Positions 1 to 8,516 are shown, counted from the stretch's first letter. The stretch is 64,000 bases of DNA from an uncultured Bacteroidia bacterium (GCA_902788175.1 CADAJF010000005.1:1-64000); one strand, 5' to 3'. Made by a program: numbers and translations. The notes: a model not told the origin generated them from the sequence alone.

Positions 1-420
1 ATCCTGCCCGGCATCACGGACAAGGACTACTACACCAACTCCAACCACGTACCCGTGTACTTCAAGTGTACGCCGGAGCACAAGGCGCGGATTGAGGCCC
101 CCTACCATGAGATTACCCGCGGCGGCCACATCTTCTACGTGGAGGTGGACGGCGACGCCACGCACAACCCGGAGGCCATCATGCGCATCGTGGACCTGAT
201 GGACAAGTACAATGTGGGTTACGGCTCGGTGAACCACAACCGCAACCGTTGCCTGGACTGCGGCTACGAGAACGCAGAGAAAGACCTGGAGGAATGCCCG
301 CACTGCCACGGCCACCACATTGACACCCTGCAGCGCATCACCGGTTACCTGGTGGGCACCACGGACCGCTGGAACGCCGGCAAACTGGCCGAGCTTAAAG
401 ACCGCGTCACCCACGAATAA
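1..420 (+). CDS. nrdD: Anaerobic ribonucleoside-triphosphate reductase, C-terminal part (5' end outside window)
   Basis: This is the last 139 codons of class III ribonucleotide reductase, which makes dNTPs without oxygen. The frame is open from base 1. Visible are the Cys4 zinc site (CLDCGY followed by CPHC about 12 residues later) and the glycyl-radical loop RITGYLVGTTDRWN close to the C-terminus; the Gly in RITGY is the expected radical carrier. Both are hallmarks of NrdD. The activase gene nrdG starts 11 bases after the stop, so the two are almost certainly co-transcribed. The catalytic ten-stranded barrel lies upstream of the window. The family assignment is secure. Confidence 0.96.
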   Translation: MLPGITDKDYYTNSNHVPVYFKCTPEHKARIEAPYHEITRGGHIFYVEVDGDATHNPEAIMRIVDLMDKYNVGYGSVNHNRNRCLDCGYENAEKDLEECPHCHGHHIDTLQRITGYLVGTTDRWNAGKLAELKDRVTHE

Positions 421-431
421 GGAGCGGCAGC

Positions 432-938
432 ATGCAAATTAAGGTACTGGATATCCTGGAACAGACCATGGCCGACGGGCCAGGGTTCCGGACTGCCATC
501 TACTGCGCAGGGTGCAAGCACGCCTGCAAGGGCTGCCACAACCCCCAGAGCTGGAGTTTTGACGCCGGCAAATGGATGGACGTGGAGGACCTCCTGGAGG
601 TAATCAAAGGCGACGACCTGTCGGACGTCACCTTCTCCGGCGGGGACCCTTTCTATCAGGTGGAGGCTTTCACGGAACTGGCCCGGCGCATCAAGGAGGA
701 GACTTCCAAGACCATCTGGTGCTGGACAGGCTTCACCCTGGAGGAAATCCAGGCATCGGAGCGGCTCTCCCAGCTGCTTCCCTGGCTGGATGTCCTGGTG
801 GACGGCCCCTTCATCCAGGAGCAGCGGGACACAGACCTTCGCTTCCGCGGCAGTCCCAACCAGCGCATTCTCTACCTGCACGGTCAGCCCCCCGTGGATT
901 TCATCCCCGGTACCGTGGAAATGGTTCACGCAAGGTAG
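432..938 (+). CDS. nrdG: Anaerobic ribonucleotide reductase activating protein (radical SAM)
   Basis: A 168-aa radical-SAM activase that uses a 4Fe-4S cluster and S-adenosylmethionine to create the glycyl radical on NrdD. The cluster motif CKHACKGC (CxxxCxxC type) lies near residues 29-36, and an SGGDPF glycine-rich SAM motif follows near residue 70. Length is normal for NrdG (about 150-180 aa). A GGAG-type ribosome site (aaggagcgg) precedes the ATG. The gene runs directly into the convergent feoAB gene: its stop ends at 938 and the feoAB stop begins at 939, so there is no intergenic base for a separate terminator. Confidence 0.95.
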   Translation: MQIKVLDILEQTMADGPGFRTAIYCAGCKHACKGCHNPQSWSFDAGKWMDVEDLLEVIKGDDLSDVTFSGGDPFYQVEAFTELARRIKEETSKTIWCWTGFTLEEIQASERLSQLLPWLDVLVDGPFIQEQRDTDLRFRGSPNQRILYLHGQPPVDFIPGTVEMVHAR

Positions 939-3326
939 TTACATCGGCCAGAATAACAGCCCCAACCTGTAGGCGGTCCAGGCGCACAGCCAGGCCACCA
1001 GCATGGTGTACAGGGCCAGGAGGATGGCCCGGCGCCAGGAACCTGTCTCGTTCTTGATGGCCACGAAAGTGGCGATGCAGGGGAAATACAGCAGCACAAA
1101 GACCATGAAAGAGAGCGCCGCCGCCGTGGGAACGGTAGATTTGAGGGCGGCCTGCAGCTGCGTATCGTCCTGCTCCTGGTATGCCTCCCCCTCCTGCGCA
1201 TACATGACACCCATGGTGCTGATAACCAATTCTTTGGCGCCAACACCGGCCAGCAGTCCCACGTCCATCTTCCAGTTAAAGCCCAGCGGCTCCATGGCGG
1301 GCTCTATGGCCTTGCCCAGCATGCCAATGTAGGAGTGCTCCTGCTGGACGGCCCTTGAAACGCCCTCCTGCTGCGGGAAGTAGCCCAGGAACCAGATGGC
1401 TATGGAGAAAAGCAGGATGGTACTGGCCATCTTCTCCAGGTACTGCTTGCCCTTTTCCCAGGTATGGCGCCAGATAGCCTTGCCGGTAGGGACGCGGTAA
1501 GGCGGCAGTTCCATCACGAAGGGAAGGTCGTCGTCCTTCACGAATTTATTGAATACCAGCGCACTCAAAACAGCCAGTATCACCCCCAGCAGGTAAATGC
1601 CCAGCAGGGCCGATGCAGGATGAGCCGGGAAGAAAGCCCCCGCAAAAAGCACGAAGATGGGAAGGCGCCCCGCGCAGGACATGAAAGGGATGATGGCGAT
1701 GGTAATAAGCCGACTTTTCCGGCTTTCGATGGTGCGGGTGGCCATAATGGCCGGGACGTTGCAGCCGAAACCCATCACCATGGGAATGAAGCTCTTTCCG
1801 TGCAGGCCTATCCTGTGCATCAGCTTGTCCACGATGAACGCCGCCCGTGCCATGTAGCCGCTGTCTTCCAGGATGGAGATGAAAAAGTACAGGATCATGA
1901 TGTTGGGCAGGAACACCAGTACGCTGCCCACGCCGGCTATCACGCCATCTACCAGCAGGTCCCGCAGCCAGCCTTCGGGCATCAGGCCGCCCACTTGGTC
2001 TCCCAGCCAGGCCATGGAAGCGTCTATCCAGTCCATGGGGTATTGGCCCAGCGTGAAGGTGGCCCAGAAGATGAACCAGAGCAGCACTATAAAAATGGGG
2101 AAAGCCGCCCACTGGTTGGTGACCAGGGCGTCTATGCGGTCAGTGACGGTGCGCCGCGGCCGCTCCTGGTGGTAACGCTCATAGGTCTCTGTCAGGGCGC
2201 CCTGGATAAAGGCATATTTGGCATCCACCAGGGCACTTTCCGCCGATGTTCCCAGCAGCGTGCCGATCCGGGCCTCTTCCTGGGCCCGCGCAGCTTCTAT
2301 ATCGGCCGCATTTGGCAGCCTCCGGATGATCTGGGTCACGTCTTTGTCCCCTTCCAGCGTTTTGATGGCCAGGTAGCGGGACGAGTAATGCAAACGGATC
2401 TCCGGGTTGCTGTAAATCAATTCCTTCAGGCGCGAGATGCTCTTTTCCAGCTCTGCCCCGTGGTTGATGTGGATGTGCCGGGCCAGGTGGGGATCCTGGC
2501 GCTCGTACACTTTGATGACGGTGTCCAGCAGCTCCGGGATGCCCTCTCCGCTGCGGCACACGGTAGGGCACACCGGCATGCCCAGCAGGTAACCTAACTG
2601 CTTGGTATCCAGTTTGTCGCCTTTGTGCAGCAGCTCGTCGTACATATTCAGGGCCATCACCACCCGCAGGTTCATGTCTATGAGCTGGGTGGTCAGGTAG
2701 AGGTTGCGCTCCACGGAAGAGGCATCCACCACGTTCACCACTACGTCCGGCATGGTCTCCAGAAGGTTCTTACGGACATACAGCTCCTCGGGGGAGTAGG
2801 CGCTGAGGGAATAGGTGCCGGGCAGGTCCACCAGGGTAATCTCGTAGTCCTTGTAACGGAAGTGGCCTTCCTTGGCATCTACGGTAACGCCGGAGTAGTT
2901 GCCCACATGCTCATGGCTGCCGGAAGCAATGTTGAAAAGGGAGGTTTTGCCGCAGTTGGGATTGCCCACCAGCGCCACGCGGATGTTGTGGCGGCGCTCC
3001 TGGGCAATATGGGAGAGGGCGCGTTCCAAGCGTTCCTCCTCGTCCAGATCCCCGGGCAGGGCCTGCAGGTGCTCGTCGCTCAGGAGGGCTTCGCGGGCAT
3101 CGGCCTCCGTCACCACTTCTATCAGCGCAGCTTCTTCCCGCCTCAGGGAAACCCTATAGCCGATAATCTCATACTCGATAGGATCCCGAAGCGGCGCATT
3201 CAGCACCACCCGTATCTCTTTTCCCTGGATAAACCCCATCTCAATGAGGCGTTTACGAAAACTCCCGTGACCGTGCACACGCACAATCACGGCCTTCTGG
3301 CCGGTAGGGAGCTGGGAAAGGTTCAT
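939..3326 (-). CDS. feoB: FeoA-FeoB fusion, ferrous iron transporter
   Basis: A 795-aa Fe(II) uptake protein of the inner membrane. Residues 1-75 form an SH3-like FeoA domain (MNLSQLPTGQ, then FRKRLIEMGF). A G-protein domain follows with P-loop GNPNCGKTS, a DLPGTYSL switch region and NMYD as the G4 element. The C-terminal half holds the polytopic permease with Gate-like repeats and the conserved motif GFGCNVPAIMATR. FeoA-FeoB fusions are common in Bacteroidales. I chose the ATG at 3326 because a promoter -7 box lies just upstream and the extra 17 residues of a longer frame would run through it. Ferrous iron uptake fits the anaerobic lifestyle implied by nrdDG. Confidence 0.95.
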   Translation of the reverse strand: MNLSQLPTGQKAVIVRVHGHGSFRKRLIEMGFIQGKEIRVVLNAPLRDPIEYEIIGYRVSLRREEAALIEVVTEADAREALLSDEHLQALPGDLDEEERLERALSHIAQERRHNIRVALVGNPNCGKTSLFNIASGSHEHVGNYSGVTVDAKEGHFRYKDYEITLVDLPGTYSLSAYSPEELYVRKNLLETMPDVVVNVVDASSVERNLYLTTQLIDMNLRVVMALNMYDELLHKGDKLDTKQLGYLLGMPVCPTVCRSGEGIPELLDTVIKVYERQDPHLARHIHINHGAELEKSISRLKELIYSNPEIRLHYSSRYLAIKTLEGDKDVTQIIRRLPNAADIEAARAQEEARIGTLLGTSAESALVDAKYAFIQGALTETYERYHQERPRRTVTDRIDALVTNQWAAFPIFIVLLWFIFWATFTLGQYPMDWIDASMAWLGDQVGGLMPEGWLRDLLVDGVIAGVGSVLVFLPNIMILYFFISILEDSGYMARAAFIVDKLMHRIGLHGKSFIPMVMGFGCNVPAIMATRTIESRKSRLITIAIIPFMSCAGRLPIFVLFAGAFFPAHPASALLGIYLLGVILAVLSALVFNKFVKDDDLPFVMELPPYRVPTGKAIWRHTWEKGKQYLEKMASTILLFSIAIWFLGYFPQQEGVSRAVQQEHSYIGMLGKAIEPAMEPLGFNWKMDVGLLAGVGAKELVISTMGVMYAQEGEAYQEQDDTQLQAALKSTVPTAAALSFMVFVLLYFPCIATFVAIKNETGSWRRAILLALYTMLVAWLCAWTAYRLGLLFWPM

Positions 3327-3346
3327 ACCATTTGCGTTTTCCACTG

Positions 3347-3377
3347 CAAAGGTACGCTGCCAAGGCCCCCCTGTCAA
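3347..3377 (-). promoter_or_regulatory. Bacteroidetes-type promoter for feoAB
   Basis: On the minus strand a -7 box TACCTTTG (3354-3347) lies 20 bases downstream of a TTG (-33 element, 3377-3375, within TTGACA). The spacing matches the Bacteroidetes sigma-ABfr consensus TTG-N19/20-TAnnTTTG. Transcription would start near 3341, giving a leader of about 15 bases and fixing the start codon at 3326. Confidence 0.65.
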
Positions 3378-3413
3378 TCCCTATTTATTGGTATTTCCGG
3401 GCTGGAGGTTGTC

Positions 3414-4340
3414 CTAACGGTAAATGGAGTTGACGCTTACCTGGTTCCAGGTGGGGAGAGAACTGTCGTCAATGGCGGCATCTACCCGGCGGGGATTGCC
3501 CAGGATGACATTCTGCTCCAGGAAAGCCTTTTCCAGGTCCCAGAGGTAGTTCATGTAAGCCGCCACATCGTGGCCGATTCCCTCAAAACGGTAGATACAG
3601 TAGTTCCGGAAGCCTTGTTTCTCCCACTTGGAGGCCAGGTACTTGCTTCCCCACAGGCCGCGCCGCAGCGTCCCCAACCTGTTGTAGGCTACGGCTTTGT
3701 CTGCCGTTCCGTGCAAAAGCAGCGTGGGACAGGGAGCCTGCGGGTATTTGGGCGCACCCTTCTGGCCGATAATCCCTCCGGCAAACGACATCACGCCCCG
3801 GAAGCGGAAGCCCTCCGGGAGGTCCGGAATCCGACCATTGATAAGCTGGTTTTCAGCCGCCAAGGCCGTAATGGCCCCTGCCGAGCTTCCGGCAAGAACG
3901 ATATTGTCCGGGTCCAGTCCCAGCTGCTCCTTCTTTTGGATGAGGAAGCGCACGGCATCAAAGAGGTCCTCCACCGCCATCTGCTGCGACTGGTAGAAAC
4001 GCTCCGACGACTTGGCCAGTCCGGAGAGTCCCTTCCCCATCTTGTACCCCTTCATTCCCTGCCTGTACTGGATGTCCACCACGGTATAACCGTTGGCGTT
4101 GAGGGTCTCGAACCAGTCGTACACGTAGTCACCCGGGCTCATGCGCACAAAACCACCGCCTACGATAAAGAGGATAAGTGGCTTTGGATGGCCCTGGAAA
4201 GCGGTTTCGGTCCCGGGATTGGCTTCATAGACATCCATATAGAGGGCCAGTGTGTCCCGCTGGGCAAATTGGTAACGCTCCTGCGCCCGCACCCCCGGTG
4301 AGAGCAGCAGTATAAGAAGCAAAAATACAGCCTTTTTCAT
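3414..4340 (-). CDS. Secreted alpha/beta-hydrolase (esterase/lipase-like)
   Basis: A 308-aa predicted secreted hydrolase. The N-terminus (MKKAVFLLLILLLSPGVRAQ) is a signal peptide with an AQ cleavage site. The core shows an oxyanion motif GGGF after a hydrophobic strand (LILFIV), the nucleophile elbow GSSAG, an acidic residue in HGTADKAV and a catalytic His in GIGHD, which together make a complete Ser-Asp-His triad. The substrate cannot be predicted. A TACCTTTG -7 box at 4352-4345 lies only four bases before the chosen ATG, so the transcript may be nearly leaderless; the longer frame to 4358 would begin upstream of that box and was rejected. It lies downstream of yifB on the same strand, separated by a long palindrome. 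Confidence 0.85.
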   Translation of the reverse strand: MKKAVFLLLILLLSPGVRAQERYQFAQRDTLALYMDVYEANPGTETAFQGHPKPLILFIVGGGFVRMSPGDYVYDWFETLNANGYTVVDIQYRQGMKGYKMGKGLSGLAKSSERFYQSQQMAVEDLFDAVRFLIQKKEQLGLDPDNIVLAGSSAGAITALAAENQLINGRIPDLPEGFRFRGVMSFAGGIIGQKGAPKYPQAPCPTLLLHGTADKAVAYNRLGTLRRGLWGSKYLASKWEKQGFRNYCIYRFEGIGHDVAAYMNYLWDLEKAFLEQNVILGNPRRVDAAIDDSSLPTWNQVSVNSIYR

Positions 4341-4427
4341 GCCACAAAGGTAAAACATTTTTTCTTTTGAGCATGAAAATAATCTTGTAAGCTACATACC
4401 CAACCACCTCTATACGAGCGTGTTACA

Positions 4428-4462
4428 GAAATCAATCGTTGCAAATTGCAACGATTGATTTC
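4428..4462. repeat. 35-bp near-perfect palindrome between the esterase gene and yifB
   Basis: Two perfectly complementary 17-base arms (4428-4444 and 4446-4462) are separated by a single base. The arms start GAAATCAATC and meet at TTGCAA. There is no T-run on either side, so it is not a classical intrinsic terminator, though RNA from either strand would fold into a very long hairpin. It sits in a 178-base intergenic region in which I see nothing else. Confidence 0.85.
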
Positions 4463-4518
4463 AGGATGCGCCTGAGAGTCAAGTGGTTACGCATCACCAC
4501 AGAACCCGTAGTTTACAC

Positions 4519-5985
4519 TCACAAATCCAGGAGATTTCTGCGGTCGAGGAAGCGGTAGCCGGCGGCTTCGGCCAGGTGGGCCGGCTGGATGTCGCGGGAG
4601 GCGGAGAGGTCTGCGATGGTGCGGGCTATCTTGATGATGCGGGCATAGGCACGGGCGCTGAGCCCCAGCCGGTCGATGACCCGCTCCAGCAGCTGCTTAC
4701 ACTCGTCGGACAGGGGGCAGAAACTCTCCAGCTGCCGGGTGTTCATCTCTGAATTGGCAAATATTCCGCTGCCGGCAAAGCGCTCCCGCTGGATGTCCCT
4801 GGTCTTCAGCACCCTTTGGGCAATGGCGGCCGATGGCTCCGCCTTGGCACCCTGGATAAGCGCCGTGGTCTGGACGGGACGGCAAAGCAGCTGAATATCG
4901 ATGCGGTCTATGATAGGGCCCGAGAGCTTGGAGAGGTAGGCCTGCCGCTGGCCGGGCGTACAGGTGCAGCGGTCCCCTTCACCATAATACCCGCACGGGC
5001 AGGGATTGGAGGCCGCCACCAGCATGAACGAAGCCGGATACTCTATCTTGGCCTTGAGCCGCGAAATGGTCACTTTCCTGTCCTCAAGCGGCGCCCTCAG
5101 CGCCTCCAGCGTGGACTTGGGCGCCTCACAGAACTCGTCCAGAAAGAGGACGCCATTGGTGGCCAGCGAAACCTCTCCGGGAAGAAGATTCTCGCCGCTG
5201 CCGCCGCCCAGCATGGCCGCCTTGGAGGCCGATATATGCGGCGCACGAAAAGGCCTCCGGTGAAGCAGGCCCGGCCGCCCGGCCGAGCGTCCCGCCACTG
5301 AATACACCTTGGACGTAAGGGCCGATTCCTCCAGGCTCATCGGCGGCAAAATGCCCGCCAGGGCCTTGGCAATGGAGCTTTTCCCGGAGCCCGGAGCACC
5401 GATGAGCAGCACGTTGTGCATCCCGGCGCAGGCTATTTCCACCCCTCGCTTTGCGCCTTCCTGGCCAATGATATCGGCAAAGTCCATCCAATCCCCGGCC
5501 AGGGGCTGGGGGGCTTCCAGGGCGCGCTGAAAAGCCTCGGTATTACGGATCAACAGCGGCGACACGTCCTTCCTGCCCTCCAGGATGAGCAGCACGTCCT
5601 CCAGCGTCCGCACCCCGAAAACTTGCGTTTGCGTATAATCGGCCGCCTCAAGGGCCGACTCCTCCGGCAGGATGCAGCCCCGGAACCTGCGCTGCATGGC
5701 CAGCTCCACCATGGGAAGTGCACCGCTGACCGGCCGGATGCTTCCGTCCAGCCCCAGCTCCCCCATGATCAGGTACTCCTCCAGCGCCGGAAGGGGCCGC
5801 TGCTCCGATGCCGCGATAATGCCCAGGGCTATGGGGAGGTCATAGCCGCTGCCCTGCTTGTGAAGATCGGCAGGAGCCAGGTTGATCACTATCTTTTTGC
5901 CCGGAATGCGGAAGCCCTTGGCCTGCAGGGCTGTTACTGTGCGGAGGAGGCTTTCCTTGACGGCGGCATCGGCCAGCCCTACCAG
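4519..5985 (-). pseudogene. yifB: YifB/ComM-family AAA+ ATPase, C-terminal fragment (split by the island)
   Basis: 488 codons of the Mg-chelatase-like ATPase YifB/ComM, which in other bacteria acts as a branch-migration helicase in natural transformation. Visible are the S5-like segment (AVKESLLRTV, then APADLHKQGSGYDLPIALG), Walker A GAPGSGKSS, Walker B-like LFLDEF, a Cys cluster CPCGYYGEGDRCTC, and the C-terminal helical domain (SARAYARIIKIARTIADL). Reading upstream, the frame is intact back to CTG-GTA-GGG (LVGLAD) at 5985 and is then lost to a TGA two codons further, inside the island. The missing N-terminus is at 39216-39308 on the same strand. A GTG at 5889 could start a shortened product, but it would lack most of the N-terminal domain. 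Confidence 0.93.
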
Positions 5986-6381
5986 ATATCAAAACAAATA
6001 ACGGTGAGCTAAATTCTTGTCTTCTCGAAGGGATAAGATTAGTACACTTTTCTGAACTTTCCTCGAAGGAAGTGAGGAGAGGCAACGTCCAGACGTAGGG
6101 CGCAATTTGTTGTTTATTTGCTCGTTGTTCCGAAGAGTGCTTGTGTTGTTTAAATTGTTTATAACATCTGTTTCGTTATTTTGGTGTAATCACCCATTTC
6201 CTTATCTATTATTATCGACTTGAAGGTTCGTTACATATTGTCTTAGGCCGAGCTTGGTTTAACCGAAACTATAAGTCTCGTTAAGTGATAAAGGGAATTT
6301 CATTTTGTGATTAAGGATTTCTTTTTAACCTTGCCTCCCCCGAGGTATTATTAAATTATTTAATAGAGTATTAAAAAGGAT
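5986..6381. other. Left end of the island, non-coding
   Basis: About 400 AT-rich bases with no convincing gene. The terminal ATATCAA (5986-5992) is the inverted match of TTGATAT near the right end (39203-39209). A TTAGTACAC at 6039-6047 recurs at 39058-39066 near the right end. Two related CTCGAAGG motifs (around 6024-6031 and 6061-6068) flank it. Just before the first gene is the AT palindrome TTAAATTATTTAA. These are candidate recombinase or accessory-protein binding sites. Confidence 0.6.
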
Positions 6382-7029
6382 ATGGAGACAAATAATAAAA
6401 AAAGGGTAATTTCCGTAGATAAAAAGGAAATTTACAAACAAACTTCACGCGTTAATTACTATAAGGCCAAGTCTGAAAGAAAGAAGGAGAAGGAAGAAAA
6501 CAGGGAAAACGAAAGACGCCTTGCATTTCTTCACACACTCATCAAATCACGCGGACTGACGCTTAAGGCGGTCGCCGAAAAGCTTGGCGTTACCCAGCAG
6601 CTGTTTACCTGGATCTTCTCGATAAGGGACGACTGCCGCCTTTCCATGGCGCAGGGCATTGCGGCCGCCATCGGATACCGCCTCGGGATTGAATTCACCA
6701 AAGATGCGGCCATGCCCAGCGACAGTTCATTCCAAAGCAGCGGCGGAGTGAACGTCCGCGTCCAGATTGACCAGGATGACATTATCCTCGGAAGGGCCAA
6801 CCCTTTGCCGAAGTATGTACGCAACTGCAAGCCGGAAGACAGGATGTATTTCCTTGCATGTTACATGGACAGCATCAATAAGCCCATCACCAAGCTCTGC
6901 CAAACCATGCAGACAGATATGAGCACAATCAGGTATATCTTTATCAATGACGATGTGAAAGTCTCGAAACTGTTCCAGATTGCACAGACTACCGGAGGAA
7001 AGATTACCTGGAAGCTTTCCAGGGCGTGA
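6382..7029 (+). CDS. DNA-binding protein with two helix-turn-helix-like segments
   Basis: 215 aa, the first gene inside the left end. After a highly charged, Lys/Glu-rich N-terminus (residues 1-50, probably helical) comes an XRE-like HTH (LTLKAVAEKLGVTQQLFTWI, about residues 60-80). A second, more diverged segment of similar type lies near residues 165-190 (ITKLCQTMQTDMSTIRYIF). An AAAAGGAT ribosome site precedes the ATG. Both HTH regions read as intact, so a dimer-of-domains regulator is likely. Its position at the island edge suggests control of excision or of neighbouring cargo, which is inference from place only. Confidence 0.7.
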   Translation: METNNKKRVISVDKKEIYKQTSRVNYYKAKSERKKEKEENRENERRLAFLHTLIKSRGLTLKAVAEKLGVTQQLFTWIFSIRDDCRLSMAQGIAAAIGYRLGIEFTKDAAMPSDSSFQSSGGVNVRVQIDQDDIILGRANPLPKYVRNCKPEDRMYFLACYMDSINKPITKLCQTMQTDMSTIRYIFINDDVKVSKLFQIAQTTGGKITWKLSRA

Positions 7030-7091
7030 TACTCCCACGGCAAACATGGATCCTCCGCAATAACGCGCCCCCACAATTTCATGCTCACCGC

Positions 7092-7130
7092 AAAAAAGAA
7101 GAGAGGGCGTCAGTTTTGCAAGCCCTCTCT
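7092..7130 (-). terminator. Intrinsic terminator, minus strand (hairpin also serves plus strand)
   Basis: Stem AGAGAGGGC (7100-7108) pairs with GCCCTCTCT (7122-7130) around a 13-base loop. On the minus strand the hairpin is followed by TTCTTTTTTG, a good U-tract, ending the transcript of the small minus-strand gene at 7147-7293. It may also stop read-through from the HTH gene on the plus strand, where the U-tract is weaker. Confidence 0.7.
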
Positions 7131-7146
7131 CTATGGATTTGTTTTT

Positions 7147-7293
7147 CTATTTCCACGCGACTGTTATCTTCTGCGGAATAAGTGATTTTGACGTTTTAAT
7201 TTCGTCCTTGGTTTTATCACGCAGCAAAGACTGCTTGACCTTTTTAGCCAAGTCGCCAGTTATTGTCTGTGGTATGTACTTTTGTCCTATCAT
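7147..7293 (-). CDS. Small basic protein of unknown function
   Basis: 48 aa, starting MIGQKYIPQTITGDLAKK and ending KITVAWK, rich in Lys and Thr. I do not recognise a family. I chose this ATG over a longer frame reaching 7449 because the extra N-terminal residues look non-coding (Gln/Trp/Ser-rich with no pattern). An imperfect -7-like box (CATCTTTG) lies about 20 bases before the ATG and a strong terminator follows the stop. In the 200 bases upstream, other frames contain short coding-like stretches broken by stops, so this may be the tail of a decayed operon with the HicB-like gene. Confidence 0.35.
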   Translation of the reverse strand: MIGQKYIPQTITGDLAKKVKQSLLRDKTKDEIKTSKSLIPQKITVAWK

Positions 7294-7492
7294 AAGTACA
7301 GTTCTTCTATGCAAAGATGGTTTATTGTTTTGAAAAATACAATTATTTCTACTGATGTACCTTGAATAAACTTGTCCCGATGTTGTCGATTGGTGGGAGA
7401 GTATCATCCATTGTCTTTGAATCTTCCAATATCCAGTTCCGCCTCGCATCTTTCGTTAAGCTCTTTTGACACTGGATTACTGAGAAGTTCCT

Positions 7493-7801
7493 CTATTTCC
7501 TTTCTATATTATTCTTCCCTCTTGCGCCAAGCGACCAATTCCAGGATGAGGAGTTCCTTTCCTTGCCCCATCCATGTTCAGTCAGGTCCTGCTCGAGTGT
7601 TTGCTTTTTGATGCCGAATTCAAAGAAGTCCTCCAGGACAACCATAAACGAATCCTTTGCCTCTTCTTCATTGTATCCGTATCCGACCACATCAAGGGCC
7701 GGTGAATATGCATAGAAAACACCGTCCTTCTTGAAATAGAACACGTCAAGACGCGCATCTATCCAGCCGTTCTGATTCTTGATGTAATTACTTACTGTCA
7801 T
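7493..7801 (-). CDS. HicB-like antitoxin-type protein
   Basis: 102 aa. Residues 20-70 (DVFYFKKDGVFYAYSPALDV, then GYGYNEEEAKDSF and VVLEDFFEFG) match the HicB/DUF1902 fold: two beta strands, an 'APALD' hairpin and a long helix. HicB proteins neutralise the HicA mRNA interferase. No HicA-like gene is visible next to it. The last 20 residues (after HGWGKE) are rich in Ser, Trp and Asn and unlike the family, and another frame there carries a coding-like stretch (IEELLSNPVSKELNERC), so the 3' end may be frameshifted. It could be an orphan or a remnant of a toxin-antitoxin pair. Confidence 0.6.
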   Translation of the reverse strand: MTVSNYIKNQNGWIDARLDVFYFKKDGVFYAYSPALDVVGYGYNEEEAKDSFMVVLEDFFEFGIKKQTLEQDLTEHGWGKERNSSSWNWSLGARGKNNIERK

Positions 7802-8029
7802 GGACTAGTGTTCTTGTGTCTTGCAAAGTAATAAAGAAACCGTCAATAATCCAAATATATTCCATAATCCCTCTCCCCTTCATCCCCTTGGATATGTACA
7901 TCTTACTGCATGTCGTGTAATGTCGCTCCATCCTACTCTCCAGGGACAGACAACACGGGCAACAGCCAAGGCGCGTCCGGGACCGCTTAGCCGTCATCCT
8001 TCACCCCGAAGTGGAGCACGTGCAGGTTT

Positions 8030-8060
8030 CCGCCTCGTCACAGGTTCTGGACCGAGGCGG
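8030..8060 (-). terminator. Hairpin downstream of the 41-aa peptide gene
   Basis: CCGCCTCG (8030-8037) pairs with CGAGGCGG (8053-8060) around a 15-base loop. It lies 40-70 bases beyond the stop of the small minus-strand gene at 8100-8225. There is no U-run on either side, so termination is uncertain. The remaining bases between 7802 and 8099 hold no convincing gene. Confidence 0.4.
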
Positions 8061-8099
8061 GTTTAGGCAACGGGCTGTTTTTGTTAAACAGCTGATATT

Positions 8100-8225
8100 T
8101 TATGCAGCGTTCCCTTCAACTTCGGGAGCCGCATCTAAACTGGCTCCCATTACGGCAGACTCTACTTGCAACTTCACTGCCTCGCTCTCCGGTGAGTAGT
8201 AAGTTTCTTTGTCGTTTGTTTTCAT
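8100..8225 (-). CDS. 41-aa Bacteroidales-type small protein
   Basis: MKTNDKETYYSPESEAVKLQ followed by VESAVMGASLDAAPEVEGNA. The layout (short charged start, then Y-x-S/A-P-E-x-E-x-V-x-L, hydrophobic VM, a small-residue segment and an acidic tail) is shared by many short Bacteroidales proteins that I know only as hypotheticals, often with a role suggested in peptide export or processing but not established. Codon choice is typical of the host. Start ATG at 8225 and stop TAA at 8100 are clear. No partner gene is adjacent, and no secretion gene is visible nearby. I do not assign a function. Confidence 0.5.
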   Translation of the reverse strand: MKTNDKETYYSPESEAVKLQVESAVMGASLDAAPEVEGNAA

Positions 8226-8428
8226 AGGACTATTATTCAATGTATTCTTGCTATTTTACTGTCCAACTGCACGTTACGCCATCTCCCTTCACATGCAAAG
8301 AAAGCAGATTATTTCAAACTCCATGTCTCATACACGCAATTTTATGTCTCAAATCCGCAAAAAGTGATGGTTTTGGCCCTTTTCCGGCCTATTTTGGCGG
8401 CATGTTTCACATAATTACCCATTTTAAA

Positions 8429-8516
8429 TTTAAAGTATGTTTTCAACATGTTTAAAATACGTTTTAAAAGAGTTTAAAGTACACTTTCAATTTGTTTAAA
8501 ATACACTTTGGTATTT
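8429..8516 (+). repeat. Four tandem 22-bp iterons
   Basis: Four back-to-back units start at 8429, 8451, 8473 and 8495. Each begins TTTAAA(G/A)TA(T/C) and continues with (G/A)(T/C)TTT, with units 1 and 3 containing TTTCAA. A 22-bp period equals about two helical turns, so a protein could bind each unit on the same face. The third and fourth units recur almost exactly at 12743-12786 before the second copy of the downstream module. Confidence 0.85.

Noticed and set aside
1464..2597. Long plus-strand frame opposite feoAB
   Set aside because: His/Gln/Gly-rich shadow of a GC-rich gene, with no domain and in conflict with a certain FeoB. Similar shadows opposite the sulfatases, susD and the TPR gene were dropped for the same reason.
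4360..4518. tRNA gene in the gap beside yifB
   Set aside because: No cloverleaf or TTC-containing T-arm is visible. The only structure is the palindrome.
7821..8199. Plus-strand small frames in the gap before the 41-aa peptide
   Set aside because: Composition and residue use look non-coding, and part is the antisense of the better-supported peptide.
8429..8516. CRISPR array
   Set aside because: The 22-bp units are tandem with no spacers and no cas genes are near.
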